Shown piece by piece: positions 12,550 to 23,200 of a stretch of DNA of 64,000 bases (the first letter of the stretch is position 1; each line of letters opens with the position of its first letter). This DNA is from Phoronis australis. Taxonomy: Eukaryota > Phoronida > Phoronidae. The DNA lies in NCBI GenBank assembly GCA_002633005.1, contig NMRA01000704.1, positions 99,310-163,309 of the forward strand. Reading direction: 5' to 3'. Under the pieces are notes generated by a model. It was given only the letters and a program-made list of their open reading frames with translations, ran no database searches and was not told where the DNA came from. A program made the position numbers and the translations under genes.

Positions 12550-12577
12550 AATAATGATAATAATAATAATAATAAAA
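12371..12577. repeat. Compound TAA/TAACAA/GATAAT microsatellite
   Basis: About 200 bp of imperfect trinucleotide-based repeat: (ATAACA)n, then (TAA)n, then TAGTAA and GATAAT variants. It is open in several frames on both strands only because it lacks stops, giving poly-Asn, poly-Ile or poly-Tyr. It is not coding. Confidence 0.95.
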
Positions 12578-12945
12578 CATTGGTGTCGGAATTTTGCGAA
12601 ATAAATTACGCTAAGAAGACCTAGCTTACTTAGACCTTAAACAAGACCATCTCAACAGACTTCATGATTTATGTTCACTGTTCATGCTCATCAAGTCCAG
12701 CGGCCTGCTTGAGAAATTTTCCAAGACGTGTTTTATTGTTTTTGTTATCTATGACAGTTTTCACTGAAACCTCCACATCGTTCTTTTCTAGTGCATTCAT
12801 TTGAAAAGTGAAACATCGGCCGACATCATGTTTTGGTGTTACATCATCTACCCAATATTTTGGACGGCTAGATTCTATTGTTCGACCAGTTGTTTCTGCA
12901 GGTCACTGTGGCTTTTTATCATCTGTACTATCGTTTGCAGTTGAG
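12578..12945. other. Non-coding stretch
   Basis: No gene recognised. The stretch separates the microsatellite from MITE M2. Confidence 0.3.
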
Positions 12946-13096
12946 ACCTGGCGTGCGTTCAGTATCACTTGGACTTACGCTACTACCTAGCTAAAACCTA
13001 GCCAAAGTCACGCTTCTCACACGGGAATATCTCACGTAATCTCGCGAAGTCTTGCTTTAGCGAGGTCCTGGCGTTACTGAACGGGAGGCTGGTCAG
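12946..13096. mobile_element. MITE family M2, copy 1 (about 150 bp)
   Basis: Shared with 49407-49560: CTGGCGTGCGTTCA at the left, aatatctcacgtaatctcgc in the middle, GCGAGGTCCTGGCG and ACTGAACGGGAGGCTG at the right. The ends are inverted relative to each other (CGTTCAGTA...CGCCAGGAC). Size, inverted ends and lack of coding capacity indicate a MITE. Confidence 0.65.
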
Positions 13097-14873
13097 GGTC
13101 CTACCACGGCAGTAGGAGAGGGAGTTCACTTCTTTTGTTCTGCTGCAGTCAAAATGTGCTGGTTACAGATGGTTTCGTATCGAACCACATGTTCACCGTC
13201 TTTAGTACGTACCCCATAGAGACAGAGATTTGTTAATATGGATCCCTGATACATGTAGTTGCTGTGAAGAATTTAGTCAGAGATTCGTCCAAAATTATAA
13301 TCTTTATATATCAATTGAATCTTTGGTGTCGTTTGATACTGCTACAGTCTTCAGTACAAATTTAGGATGCAGTTAAATTTACAAAAATGTAATAAAGTAA
13401 TTACTCCAACTGCCTATCCGAAATTTGCAGGTAAAGGTTTTCCGATAGGTAGTCAATTTTTATGACTCGAGCCCAGTCAATTTCGCAAAATTTTATCGAA
13501 AAGAATGAACATTTCAAAATATTGTTTTACCTACCGCATTGCTTTGTGTTGGCCAGTTTCATCCTCGTTTCAATAACTATCTCGATTGCAACGACTAGGT
13601 TTGGTTCCTGTGTTCATCGGTAGTTTTTCGAAAGGCGAAACATTTTTTGCGTGCAGCAGGTTATGAACAATTATATCAAAATCAAATTCTGTTTTAGGTT
13701 TCCCAATGTTTTTTGTTGATAACTCCTTTCTGTTTTGGTAATGACAATGAAAATACTGTTTGAAGCTCTATTCAGATTAGAAAAAATCGAGATACCGCGA
13801 AACAATAAATAACTTCGGAAAATTATGGTGAAAATGGTCCCTTTGTAAGTCATTTTTATTGTGCATGCGAATTTTGGCAGGTATAGGTAGGTTACACGTA
13901 GTTGCATATCTTTTTTGCTGTCATATCCAAAATTCGTTCTGTTATTAATGTGTAAGACAAAGAGTAAACAATGCCGAAGGGACAATCGGGTGGCGTCAAA
14001 TTGAGTAATGATAGAATTTTAGATTTAAACTCTGTTCTCTAAATCTCTAGGAATTCAATCTGGTAGAAATATGACCAATTGCACTTACGTGTACGTCAGA
14101 TCGTTTTTGCACTCGTGAGAAAAATAACTAGCATTTGTTTCGAGTTTTCCTTGCTCATTATGCATTAAAAACATTAATTTGCTTTCCTCAATTCTGGTCT
14201 GAATATAAAGGCTGCTAACAAAGAAAAGGCATATAAACATAGTTTGCCTGTGTTTCCCAAAAATTAGTTCTGGATATAGAAATGGTTTTGTCTACCTGAT
14301 CGTTTCCGAGGAAACAGGGTCACCAAATTTTACTCTAACAGCGTTTGATATTTTCTCAAACATTTTGGCGAGCAGAGGTCGCAGCAGTTCAAAAATAGTG
14401 CATCCAGACATCATGTTAATCTTCTTCTGAATTCATTTGACTGGTGAACATTTTAGCTAATTACCACTTTGTGTGATTAATTTCGTATGGGCAATCAAAA
14501 TAATTAGGTAATTCCCAATTCATCCAATTCCCCTGGCAATTAAATGTACGGTTTTCCGTGACGTCTTAATTCATGCAAGTATGCGATCGGTGTTATCAAA
14601 AATCGCAAATCCGGTCGTAGGCTCGTTATTGGGAAGGCGACGCCGTGTTTGTGTAGACACGAATATTGTTACTTACGTAAACATGTATGTTGTCACCGGT
14701 CACATCAAACTGAGCGCTTTGATTTATGAGCCACTTTAATAAATTGTCTGCTAATTAAATACCTGTACCAAAGATACCCGTTTTTGCTAAGACTAGTCGT
14801 ACGACATTTGTTAAAACAAGATGGGTTTTTGCTTAAGCCCACACGTTTTTCCACTGCTACGTTAAATTATTGA
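13097..14873. other. Non-coding stretch, nothing recognised
   Basis: Only short frames are present (13671-13985 minus, 104 codons, no motif). Seen by eye, there is no repeat shared with other regions. Confidence 0.3.
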
Positions 14874-14899
14874 GTGCCCTTATATATGTACCTGTACAC

Positions 14900-15228
14900 A
14901 TGCATTGGTGATCAACAATGTCAACATTTACCTCAGCTGCTGTATTCAATGTGCAAAACTGTATCCTCGGACAAACCAACAGCAAATCCCGAGGAATATA
15001 CAATTTTGTCCCGGACTGGAATGGTTGACAAAATTGATTATATCTGCAACCCTTGCTTTGGATTACCTATTCCTTGTATTGCACTAAGTAAATACATAAC
15101 TTGATGCAAGCACTGTAATGACAAGATCTGTAATCACAGTCATTGTTGTTTTTCAGGAAGCTTGTTATTTGCTGCTGTCCCGGATGTTCTACCGAGTATA
15201 TGCACTGAGTCCAACCTTATCTCATCGC
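14900..15228 (+). CDS. Tentative 5' exons upstream of the helical cytokine-like gene
   Basis: A frame ending GCACTAA|gtaaat at 15088/15089 and a 72-nt segment at 15157-15228 (acceptor gttgtttttcag, donor CATCGC|gtaaga) both have borders compatible with phase 1. The exon at 19142 also starts in phase 1. If joined, the second segment adds a small hydrophobic peptide (SLLFAAVPDVLPS) before the helix-A exon. The signal-peptide character is weak because an Arg interrupts the hydrophobic run, and the 68-bp intron is very short. The true first exon may lie elsewhere. Confidence 0.15.
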
Positions 15229-16129
15229 GTAAGAGCGTTTAAGATTCTCTCACTGTAACAACGGAGAATTCCCAATACTTGCACGTGATTGTGTTGTTGA
15301 AACAGTCGATGGGAGACTTTCAGAAAGATATGGAAACTGATCACGTAGGGCGGGTAACATTTATTGCCAGCTGAGTGTACTTATTCTTCGCAGCCGGTAG
15401 CAGAGGGAGAACGTTTTGTCATCGCGAAAACAACTTTTCATAGTGTAAGCCATTAGACGTTAAGCGTTTTGAATAAAAGTTAAATGGCCCCATTGTCCTC
15501 TAGGGGCTACTAGTATCCGGTCCCAAGTGATCAATCTCGCCCCGTTTCTTCTGAAAAAATCTCCCTTTACACATGTTACATGTAACGATATGATTTTATT
15601 TCCGCATTTCCTGTCTCACAGTCCTATGTTCTGCAACTGCCTATTGTCCATTGCATGAAATAGGCCGCTGCGAAGAGTTATAATCGAACACAGAAGTCTT
15701 GTATGAGATTTGCGAAATTAAACACATTTGTCCGAGGGAGTTTTAAGTTGAACTTCGGAGTTCTTAGTGAATGGTTCAGTCCATTAGAGCCCCAGGAAAA
15801 GCTGTGCGATACGTCAGCGTCACTCCGACGGATGGCACACTTTACCCAGATGAGCGGACTGAAGATTTAAAGTGCATGGCCGCGAGTGGAGAAGAAATGA
15901 ATTTGTTTCCGTTCGCTTGATTTTGATAAAAATCTATAAGCTCACATTGTCCAGCATAAATACAAATGCATGTGACGTCAGACATGATCTTCAAAACACA
16001 GCTCTCTGGTATAGCTAAACTGTAAATTATCAGGCTGTCAGGTGAAATAGCTGTTGTGACCTTTTTGGAATGAGAGTTTTGACGAAAGACGTAAACGAAT
16101 CGGGAACAGACCCGCATTCCCGTATATTT
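15229..16129. other. Non-coding stretch (possible intron)
   Basis: No exon is seen on the plus strand. A minus-strand frame (15842-16174) has no motif and runs into repeat R2. Confidence 0.3.
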
Positions 16130-16870
16130 TGTGAAAGCCCGTTTAAAACTCTTGCTGAGAGGGTATTTTTTCAAAACTCCGTAAAATTTTCAAATTTTGC
16201 ATTTTTTGAAATTGAAAGTCAAATAACTCAGAAACGGTAAATCTGAGAAAAAATTGTTAGAAATCGTTCCAAAGAATATACCTCAGAGAATACACATGCA
16301 AAAATTCAAGTCATTTCCTCTTCCCGTTTAAAATGGCGCTCTAGCACAATTGAAAATGGATGAAAACGCGTCATATCCGCCATCTTGAAAGCAACTTCCA
16401 ATTAAGCAGCACTTAATAATAGTTTGCTACAGGAAACTAACACATAAAAAAATTCGAAGCAATTGGTCCTACAATGCGCCTTCTACAGGACAAAACGTTT
16501 TCGTCCCGAAATCGAGGTGCGCATGCGCAATGGCCGATATTTCCGCCATCTTTGACCGGAAGTAAATGATTTCCAGTTTATATGTAGAACACTTCAGGTA
16601 CAATAATCGTTTGGGTTTTCAGCTGTGTACGTCAAAAATTGCGGTCCCTATGAGCATTTGAATCTGAAGTTGAAAACAAATTGGTCGCTACGTCCGCCAT
16701 CTTGAATCCGATCATGGCCAAAAACAAAAGACTTCCAGCTCTTTTGAAGGTACAAGTTTTGTAAAAATTTCGTGCGAGTCGGACGAAAATTGAGACCTGT
16801 ATAGTGCGAACAATTAAAAAATAACTTGGTGTATGAGCAACATACTTGGCGAAATTTTCGTCAAGTGACA
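16130..16870 (+). repeat. Dispersed repeat R2, copy 1
   Basis: This copy aligns by eye with 19925-20557 in the same order: attttgcattttttgaaat, agtcaaataactcag, aagaatatacctcagagaa, gtcatttcctcttcccgtt, gacaaaacgtttt, gcatgcgcaatggcc, tttccgccatcttt, gagacttccagctctt and catacttggcgaaatt. It contains a perfect TGCGCATGCGCA palindrome (16517-16528, NRF-1 consensus) and several CCGCCATCTT (YY1-like) words. There is no coding capacity. The ends are not sharp enough to define TIRs or target duplications. Confidence 0.75.
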
Positions 16871-17319
16871 ATTACAAGAGACCGCCCCTTTCATCGGCGC
16901 TTGAAATCAAAACTACGAAACGAAATTCCTGGGCTCGACTGTCACACATTTTTGAATCTCGTAGAGGGATTAAACCGATCAATTTAAGTCAAAGACTCGA
17001 AACATTGTAACCTTTTCAAAAGAATTTTAGGTTCACGCTTAAAACAAATCAACATAAGCATTAATGTCATTTTTTTCTGGAAGACGGAAGAATACAGACC
17101 CACCTGACTGTCTACCTGAGCAAACTAGGTTTTTCTGCACGGCAGTCCAGCCCTCGGTTTCCTTCCTAAACGTTTATTCTAGAGAGGTTACTCCTCCGGC
17201 GTGCTTCGGCTGTTTGCCTTTTTCACATACACTCAGATTAGTTTGTCTGTTTACGCCGGCGTCGACTGTAGCGCTATACACCGCACGGGTCAGCCATTTT
17301 CGCGGCCTCCACCATCGTC

Positions 17320-17508
17320 ATGGACATGTATAGTAAGGACTCGTCTGCTCGGGAAGCTGGCACACGAGTTGACACTAGACGGATGAGTTCACTCTTATCT
17401 ACACTTCTGGCTGTTTCAAATGCTATTAAAACAAAAGTGATCTCTACAGATCTACTGCAACAAGGCCAATACAAGTCATACTGCACTTCAATCCAGTGTT
17501 GTACTTGA
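17320..17508 (+). CDS. Small unrecognised open frame in a CpG-rich context
   Basis: This 62-codon frame starts at an ATG in good context (gtcATGG) just after ccattttcgcggcctccacc, a sequence resembling a YY1-type promoter start. A second Met begins a moderately hydrophobic stretch (MSSLLSTLLAVSNA). The opposite strand and one further frame are also open here. I looked for a phase-1 donor that could make it the first exon of the gene at 19142 and found none. Confidence 0.15.
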   Translation: MDMYSKDSSAREAGTRVDTRRMSSLLSTLLAVSNAIKTKVISTDLLQQGQYKSYCTSIQCCT

Positions 17509-19141
17509 ACATTCTAAGGTACAATGATGTTTGATTTGCATAAAAGTGGCTGTAACCCCGAGTTTGGTCTAAGATATTCTAACATTGATTCAGGCCAATT
17601 ACCGCTATGAACTTGGTCTCAGTTGGCTCCTTGCTCAGAGAAGTGATTTTTAGTCTTGTAAAGAACTGACGATTTTTATTTCTCGAGATTAAGCCGTGAC
17701 AAGTGAACTTGTGGAGCCTGGTCTCAAGCGATAACGAATACATGTAGTTTTATATTCTTTGCAGCTCAAAAATTGCATCTGTTTTGTCTAAGGGATGATT
17801 TGAGACCAATTTTATAACGGTGGGTGGCTTAAATCACCAAAGCTGTTTTGTGACGAAAGGCGGATTGATACATGTAGCCGCTTTACACCCCGATTCGTTT
17901 TCTTTCAGGAAACCGTCTGGAATCACCGCGACAGTGTGGTATTACACGATCAGGTAGTAAAGAAGATAACGTTTCTTAAAGCATTCATTGCTTTCACTTT
18001 CTCCTTCTCAGATGTCAGAAAAAAATGATTTCAAAATTATAGGGCGTTTTTTGCCCCCCAAAAATGAAGGTCTCATTGTCCTGAAGAGGTTTCTGGTTTT
18101 CGAGTTTTTAGACATAATTAATATTTGTGTGTCCGCGGAAGAGAAAGTTTGCACGAAATCTGTTCACTAAAAGTGTATCTGGGAAAAACATGATATGATA
18201 GCCGCACAAGTCGGTTGTAAAAATGTTTCTTCCGATTTTCCAGGAATGTTGAAGTCTGAAGCAAAGTAGAATAATTTTGTGACCATCAAGATCTAAATTA
18301 CACGGTTTTTTGAAAATTGGCATTATTTTCTTAGCGTTCTTCGGATCAAAAATTAAGAGGAATTTTTCTGTTTGCCAGGTACAGAAATGTATAGGCCGAA
18401 ATTTGCAGCACAAATTTCCTAAAATCATGACTTGCAGTGAACGCCAATTTTTTTCAATGAGACAAGAAGTGTGACGTGCATCGTACGCATAAACGAAACA
18501 CTTTTATATTTCGCTGCCGACAGATTGCCTTACTCATGGGATTTAAAGGGGTATTGTGTACCAGGAAAAGGCGAATTTCTTATATCAGCTTCTCTCTTCA
18601 CAGTCCGGCGGAGATAAAATCCAACAGATTCTGTTAAAAATATTTAACTCCGGCCTTGATGTCACCAAATGACTTACAGACAACGGCGCGAATTGGCGAT
18701 TTGTAATAAAATCCCCAAAACTAGGGATTATGTTGGTTTGTAATTTGGTCAAAGCTAATAACTTCAATAAATCTTTCCAATCCAACAATGATTTCAAAAA
18801 TGCGTTTTTTCGGACGAAAAACAATAATTTCCCTTTACCGTTAACCTTCATAAGGGGCCTCCAAAATTCATCATGGTGTAGAGCATTTACCACTGTAGGG
18901 ATACCGTTATTGACCACCCTTCCACACTTAAAGCGCGTATTCTTACTACCCACAGAGTACCATTGGCACAGAAGTTTCTCCTTTTCCCGTGGTAAATGTG
19001 CTTGTGTGTAGTCTTCATGTTCTGAGAATAGTAAACGTTCTATACTCGTGGTTGAGGATTCAGTTTCCGTGGTAAGTGTTATGTGGCCCGCGGTGATAGT
19101 GTTCGATAAGCACCCCTAATCTTATTTCATGACGATTACAG
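17509..19141. other. Probable intron or intergenic DNA
   Basis: Frames at 18108-18428 and 18585-18953 (minus, 106 and 122 codons) have no recognisable motif and no splice support. Nothing else is seen. Confidence 0.3.
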
Positions 19142-19293
19142 AAATAGCAACATGTGATTTCACTCGGCACTGTCATCAACTACGTAGTCAACGTCATGGA
19201 GAGATGGTCCTACTCACAATCTACGAATCTCTTAAAGGTCAAGTAATTCGTTTACAGCCTAGGGTTTATGAAGTCTTAGGCAAGATGAGAGAG
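19142..19293 (+). CDS. Helical cytokine-like gene, exon with putative helix A
   Basis: A 152-nt exon lies between acceptor gacgattacag and donor GAG|gtgaga. It starts in phase 1 and ends in phase 0. The product begins with two cysteines (CDFTRHC) and then forms one long amphipathic helix with the pattern LLTIYESLKGQVIRLQPRV then YEVLG. By recall, the L...L..Q...L...Y...LG spacing resembles helix A of CLCF1, CNTF and related IL-6-family cytokines. In many class I cytokine genes the helix-A exon is likewise bordered by a phase-1 intron upstream and a phase-0 intron downstream. The coding call rests on splice borders and helix character. The cytokine call is inference and needs profile or fold comparison. 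Confidence 0.45.
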
Positions 19294-19676
19294 GTGAGAT
19301 GCATATACCATAGATTAAAAAGTCATTAACATTACGCTTCTACGGTGTAGATATGTTTTGTGCCTGTTATTACTTACATACATAATAGAGGTGGCCTACA
19401 GGACTATCATTCAGGAAGCGTCGAGTCCTGATCGAGATGGCTAATACGTTTAGTTGCTAAAAGCGATATACTTTTTAACACCGAGGGCGCTAACATTGAT
19501 ATTGCTGGTATTCTACATTCGTAAGATTTCACTTGCGTTACTTAAGAGTTGTTAAACAATATCCTTATCAATGTATTTAGCCATTCACTTTCCATTGACG
19601 CATAATTAAAACATAAGGAAAGCGCTCGGAGGAGAGACACTTGCCTTGGCTAAATTAACTGGGAAGACATCAATGG
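19294..19676. other. Intron of the helical cytokine-like gene, first part
   Basis: This AT-rich sequence follows donor gtgaga. No exon is seen. Confidence 0.3.
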
Positions 19677-19745
19677 AGATGGTGATGACGATGATGATGA
19701 CGATGGTGATAATGATGATGATGATGATGATGGTGACGATGATGA
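19677..19745. repeat. GAT/GATGAC microsatellite
   Basis: Imperfect (GATGAT)n with GATGGT and GATGAC variants. Frames through it are not coding. Confidence 0.9.
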
Positions 19746-19924
19746 ACAAGATTATAACTTTTATATGACGAACGAAGATGTCAGAAAAAAAGTAAGAAAT
19801 AGTCTTGTTCAATAGAAGGTAAACCAACAAAGGTGCAGCAAAATCATTCAACAAAGGAACAGCGTTATCAGAAAATCTCAAATAATTCGAAAAGTAGACG
19901 TGTTAACGAAAAATGGAAAATATC

Positions 19925-20557
19925 TTCTTAAAGCCCGCTCCAAATTCTATATAAATTTTGTAAAAGTTTTGAAAAAAAATCCAATTTTGCATTTTTTGAA
20001 ATTGAAAGTCAAATAACTCAGCTACGGTAAGCCCGAGAACAAAATTGTTACAGGTTATTCAAAAGAATATACCTCAGAGAACCCACATGCAAAAATTTAC
20101 GTCATTTGCTCTTCCCGTTCAAAATGACACCCCATCACGAATGAGATTGGATAAAAACGCTTCATATCCGACATCTTGAAAGGAGCTTCCAGTTAAGCAG
20201 CACTTGCTAATAGCTACTTACAGGAAACTGACACTTGAAAAAAATCTAAGCAATATGTCCTACAAAGCACCCTCAATTGGACAAAACGTTTTTCTCCCCG
20301 ATGCGTGCATGCGCAATGGCCAATATTTCCGCCATCTTTAATATGATTTCGAAAACAAAATGGCTGCCACATCCACCATTTTGATTTCGATCATGACCAA
20401 AACAAGAGACTTCCAGCTCTTCCAAAGATACAGGCTGTGTGCAAATTTTGTTGTGCGAATCAGTCGAAAAATGCGACCTGTAGAGTGCGAACAAACAAAA
20501 AAGGAAAAAAAACCTAGTGTCAGAGCAGTATACTTGGCGAAATTCTAGTTCGCCAAG
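19925..20557 (+). repeat. Dispersed repeat R2, copy 2, within the cytokine-like gene
   Basis: This copy is collinear with 16130-16870 from attttgcattttttgaaat through catacttggcgaaatt. Indels make it about 100 bp shorter. The NRF-1 palindrome is degraded (gcgtgcatgcgcaatgg), while the CCGCCATCTT word is retained. It lies between the helix-A exon and the next exon, so it is intronic if the gene model holds. Confidence 0.75.
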
Positions 20558-21273
20558 TAATTAGATTTCAAACCGATTCCATCCAATTTCATCAAGAATC
20601 GCACTCTACACTGTACCACGCTCTCATTGCATTTACGTTTGGCGGTGTGCCTGTTGTTATTTAATTCCAGATTCCAGCGACCTTAGCATTTAGAACCATG
20701 CTTTAACTAAATTTTAAAGGTTTCATTTTCTTGTAACCACGAACAAAGTTCTGGCGATTGATCTTGTTTTCTCACTGTCCGACTGGGGCGCTATCTGTAG
20801 TTCCAGGTTCACAGCTTCATTCTTGAGACTGCTGTGTACTGAAAGACGCCAAATTGGTTAGTTGTATTGTGACACTTGTCCTCTCCCTCCATGGCTGTCC
20901 GCCCGCTTCATTCATAATTACTCTCTTCCGAAAAAAACAAACATTTTATCGATCAAAATATAACTAATGACGTCATGTTCAGCCTTAATATTATTGGCTA
21001 ATTGAACTGAAATTTGTGCAAGTCGTACCAGGTTCCAGCGCGCACGTTACCATAGATATACACTGTAGGTTGTAGGTTCCATGTTGCTATGTCGCAGATC
21101 AAGAATGAACTGGAAATTGGCACTTGGAACGAAGTTCGAAGTTTCTGGTTACAAGTTCCAAGAGCATGAAACCATCGAAATTACGTTAAAACATAGTTGA
21201 AATCGCAAAAGCCACTGGAAACTGTAATGAAATACGAATACACGGTCTCATGATCTTAAATTTTGTTTTACAG
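20558..21273. other. Intron of the helical cytokine-like gene, second part
   Basis: No exon with adequate borders is seen. A candidate acceptor at 20661-20672 (tttaattccag) is followed by a frame that closes after a few codons. Confidence 0.3.
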
Positions 21274-21369
21274 AATAGACGATATCCAGCAATACTGAAC
21301 AGCTGCAAAGGGACATGCAACTTATCTGGGCCTGTTTTCATTAGTCTCAACAATGGGGTCCAAGAGACG
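21274..21369 (+). CDS. Helical cytokine-like gene, tentative AB-loop exon
   Basis: A strong acceptor (ttttgttttacag) is followed in phase 0 by 32 codons encoding a loop-like peptide: PAILNSCKGTCNLSGPVFIS, then LNNGVQET. It has two Cys and an N-glycosylation sequon (NLS). Ending at ACG|gttcgt keeps phase 0 and joins directly to the next exon, but that donor is weak. A better donor (gtatgt at 21374) would break the frame. Long-chain class I cytokines have a comparable AB-loop exon between helix A and helix B. The exon is listed because acceptor and phase fit; its 3' border is uncertain. Confidence 0.25.
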
Positions 21370-21697
21370 GTTCGTATGTTAATCTGTCCAACATTTCACT
21401 TGACATGTTGCCGGTCTTGAAAGTCGACACTTATAATTATCCCTGGTTTTAGAATTACTTCCAACTCAGCTCTGGGCCCAAACTTAAATACTTACATCTA
21501 CGGCCGGTTAAGAATTAAGCAATTTGATGGCAAAATTCGACTAAATTGTGCGGGAAATGACAACAACATGCAAGAGGAAGAGAATTGCCCCCGAGGAGCA
21601 TGCCTTTCTTTTTAAAACTCCCAGGGACTATTTTTCTGTCTTCATGTGTATCAATGATTATGTTACGGACGTCTTGACTGGGTGATCTGTTTTTCAG
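21370..21697. other. Putative last intron of the helical cytokine-like gene
   Basis: The sequence ends in gatctgtttttcag at 21697. No feature inside. Confidence 0.3.
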
Positions 21698-22030
21698 CTT
21701 ATTCAAATCTACGAGCGTCTTTCAATGTTTGGTGTGGAGATGAAGCTGTTGCTACAAGAAGAGTCACGAATTCTGTTCGGACACGGATACCACGTTAAGG
21801 ATGAACTTGGCAAGCTTTTGAGTGACATAACAACTGTGTTGTGTAATTTCAAAATTGAATTGCCCAGACTCCTAGAAACAACATTTTTTGGAACGAATCC
21901 GCGCAACTATACAATACCTGAAACCAAGTATGGACTCAGGATATGCATCTTCCAGAAACTTAGTATTTTTCTTCGATTCTTAGAAGAGGTAAACCATATG
22001 TCATGGGAGCAAATTCAATTACTTAAATAG
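21698..22030 (+). CDS. Helical cytokine-like gene, terminal exon with putative helices B, C and D
   Basis: After acceptor ctgtttttcag the frame runs 110 codons in phase 0 to a TAG stop at 22028-22030. Three amphipathic segments are visible. Segment one is IYERLSMFGVEMKLLLQEE. Segment two is DELGKLLSDITTVL then FKIELPRLLE. Segment three is KYGLRICIFQKLSIFLRFLE. A loop with sequon NYT (NPRNYTIPET) separates the last two. Up-up-down-down cytokines of the CNTF/CLCF1 type place helices B to D in one terminal exon with a glycine-containing D helix, and the layout here is similar. Total mature length (about 190 residues with the upstream exons) fits that class. A donor-like GAG|gtaaac at 21988 could instead extend the gene. 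An unrelated helical secreted protein remains possible. Confidence 0.5.
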   Translation, partial: LIQIYERLSMFGVEMKLLLQEESRILFGHGYHVKDELGKLLSDITTVLCNFKIELPRLLETTFFGTNPRNYTIPETKYGLRICIFQKLSIFLRFLEEVNHMSWEQIQLLK

Positions 22031-22765
22031 AACTTAAGTGTGGACTGTCAGCTGGACAGAGTTAATTTCAGCAGCTGAGTCAGCAGCGTCCTCAACACGC
22101 AACCTCGACTCCAACCATAAGGAGGTTATCGCAATTAATTTTCAGTGCAGTTTCCCCGCCTGTGCTGCCTCCATTCGGCGTGATTGGCTAAAGAGTAAAC
22201 TCCACCAGTACAATGTTGCCTTAAATAGGTATGCTGGGTTGAGTTCCCGTAGACGCCATGGTATAATCTCGTTAAGGAGGCTAGAGTGTATTCATGTACT
22301 TCGTGAGTAATGTATGGCGACATCTCGGGAAGATCTTGGACTTTTGCGAGGCTCTTGCTTCCACAGAACGCACGCCTGATGGACCGCTGGAGTAATCTCG
22401 TAGCCAAACTCTTAGGCAAAGGAAACGGTGGGCGTGAAATGGAGGATATACTGACATTTTTTGGAATGTGGCTACTGAAAGGATGGTTAAAAACTCAAAC
22501 TTGCACGCGTATGCTTTTTATTTGCTCCTGTATGCTTTAAGTGGTCCGTTGGCAAAGGATAAATGCTTGTGTGGAACTTATTAAACAACAGAAACAAGGT
22601 ATTAGTTTAAGACGCATTATTTTTTGTAACGCTTGACCTTCAAAACAATGGTTTGACACTTAATTTGACCATAGATTATAGACAGCAGATGTACTATAGT
22701 CTATGATTTGACTAATTACATGCAATAGTCAGTTAGACATCGCAAAATAGCGAATTTGAATAAAA
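22031..22765 (+). other. 3' flank of the helical cytokine-like gene
   Basis: A canonical AATAAA (about 22758-22763) is the first clear polyadenylation signal downstream of the stop. Short frames at 22038-22540 on both strands carry no motif. Confidence 0.25.
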
Positions 22766-22854
22766 ACACTGAGACCTTTCATTGGCTGGTAACATCGATT
22801 TTTATCCTCCAAATTTGTTTCACAAAAACGCACTTTGGAAGTTGATGTCTGGGA

Positions 22855-23190
22855 GGAGCACGGCGGCCATTTTCCGACTCACTCTCATACGACCAACACA
22901 TTTGGTGGCCATCGAAAAATAGCAAAACATCATAACCGTAGCTAAATGTAATGAATCCCAACAGATTGGTAGACCCAAGAGAAACCTAGGGTGCAGTGCT
23001 GAAAACAAGACACCACATGTCTTCGTTTTGGAATGGTATTTTGGCGGCCATCTTGGAAAATGTGAGAACAAATCAAACACAATGAATCTTAACGGAGAAG
23101 TCGCCCAGAAATCAAGATTACATATCCCCTCATTCAGACGAAGCGACTCAGCGTATTTATGGTGACCATGTTGAAAAATGTCGGAAAGTA
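22855..23190. repeat. Diverged tandem-like repeat with GGCGGCCAT words
   Basis: Segments starting at ggcggccattttccgac (22861), ttggtggccatcgaaaaat (22902), ttggcggccatcttgg (23041) and ttatggtgaccatgttgaaa (23158) recur at about 120-140 bp spacing, with shared aatgaatc and aatcaagatt phrases between them. The minus-strand frame 22820-23200 reflects this periodicity and is probably not a gene. Confidence 0.4.
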
Positions 23191-23200
23191 TCATCGACAA

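Noticed and set aside
12344-12624. Long frames encoding poly-Ile, poly-Asn or poly-Tyr
   Set aside because: They are translations of the TAA-type microsatellite and are open on both strands only because the repeat lacks stop codons.
17320-17508. First exon with signal peptide for the helical cytokine-like gene
   Set aside because: No donor in phase 1 exists before the stop, and the hydrophobic run is short.
22820-23200. 126-codon minus-strand frame
   Set aside because: It follows a diverged tandem repeat with ggcggccat words; the peptide repeats reflect the DNA repeat.
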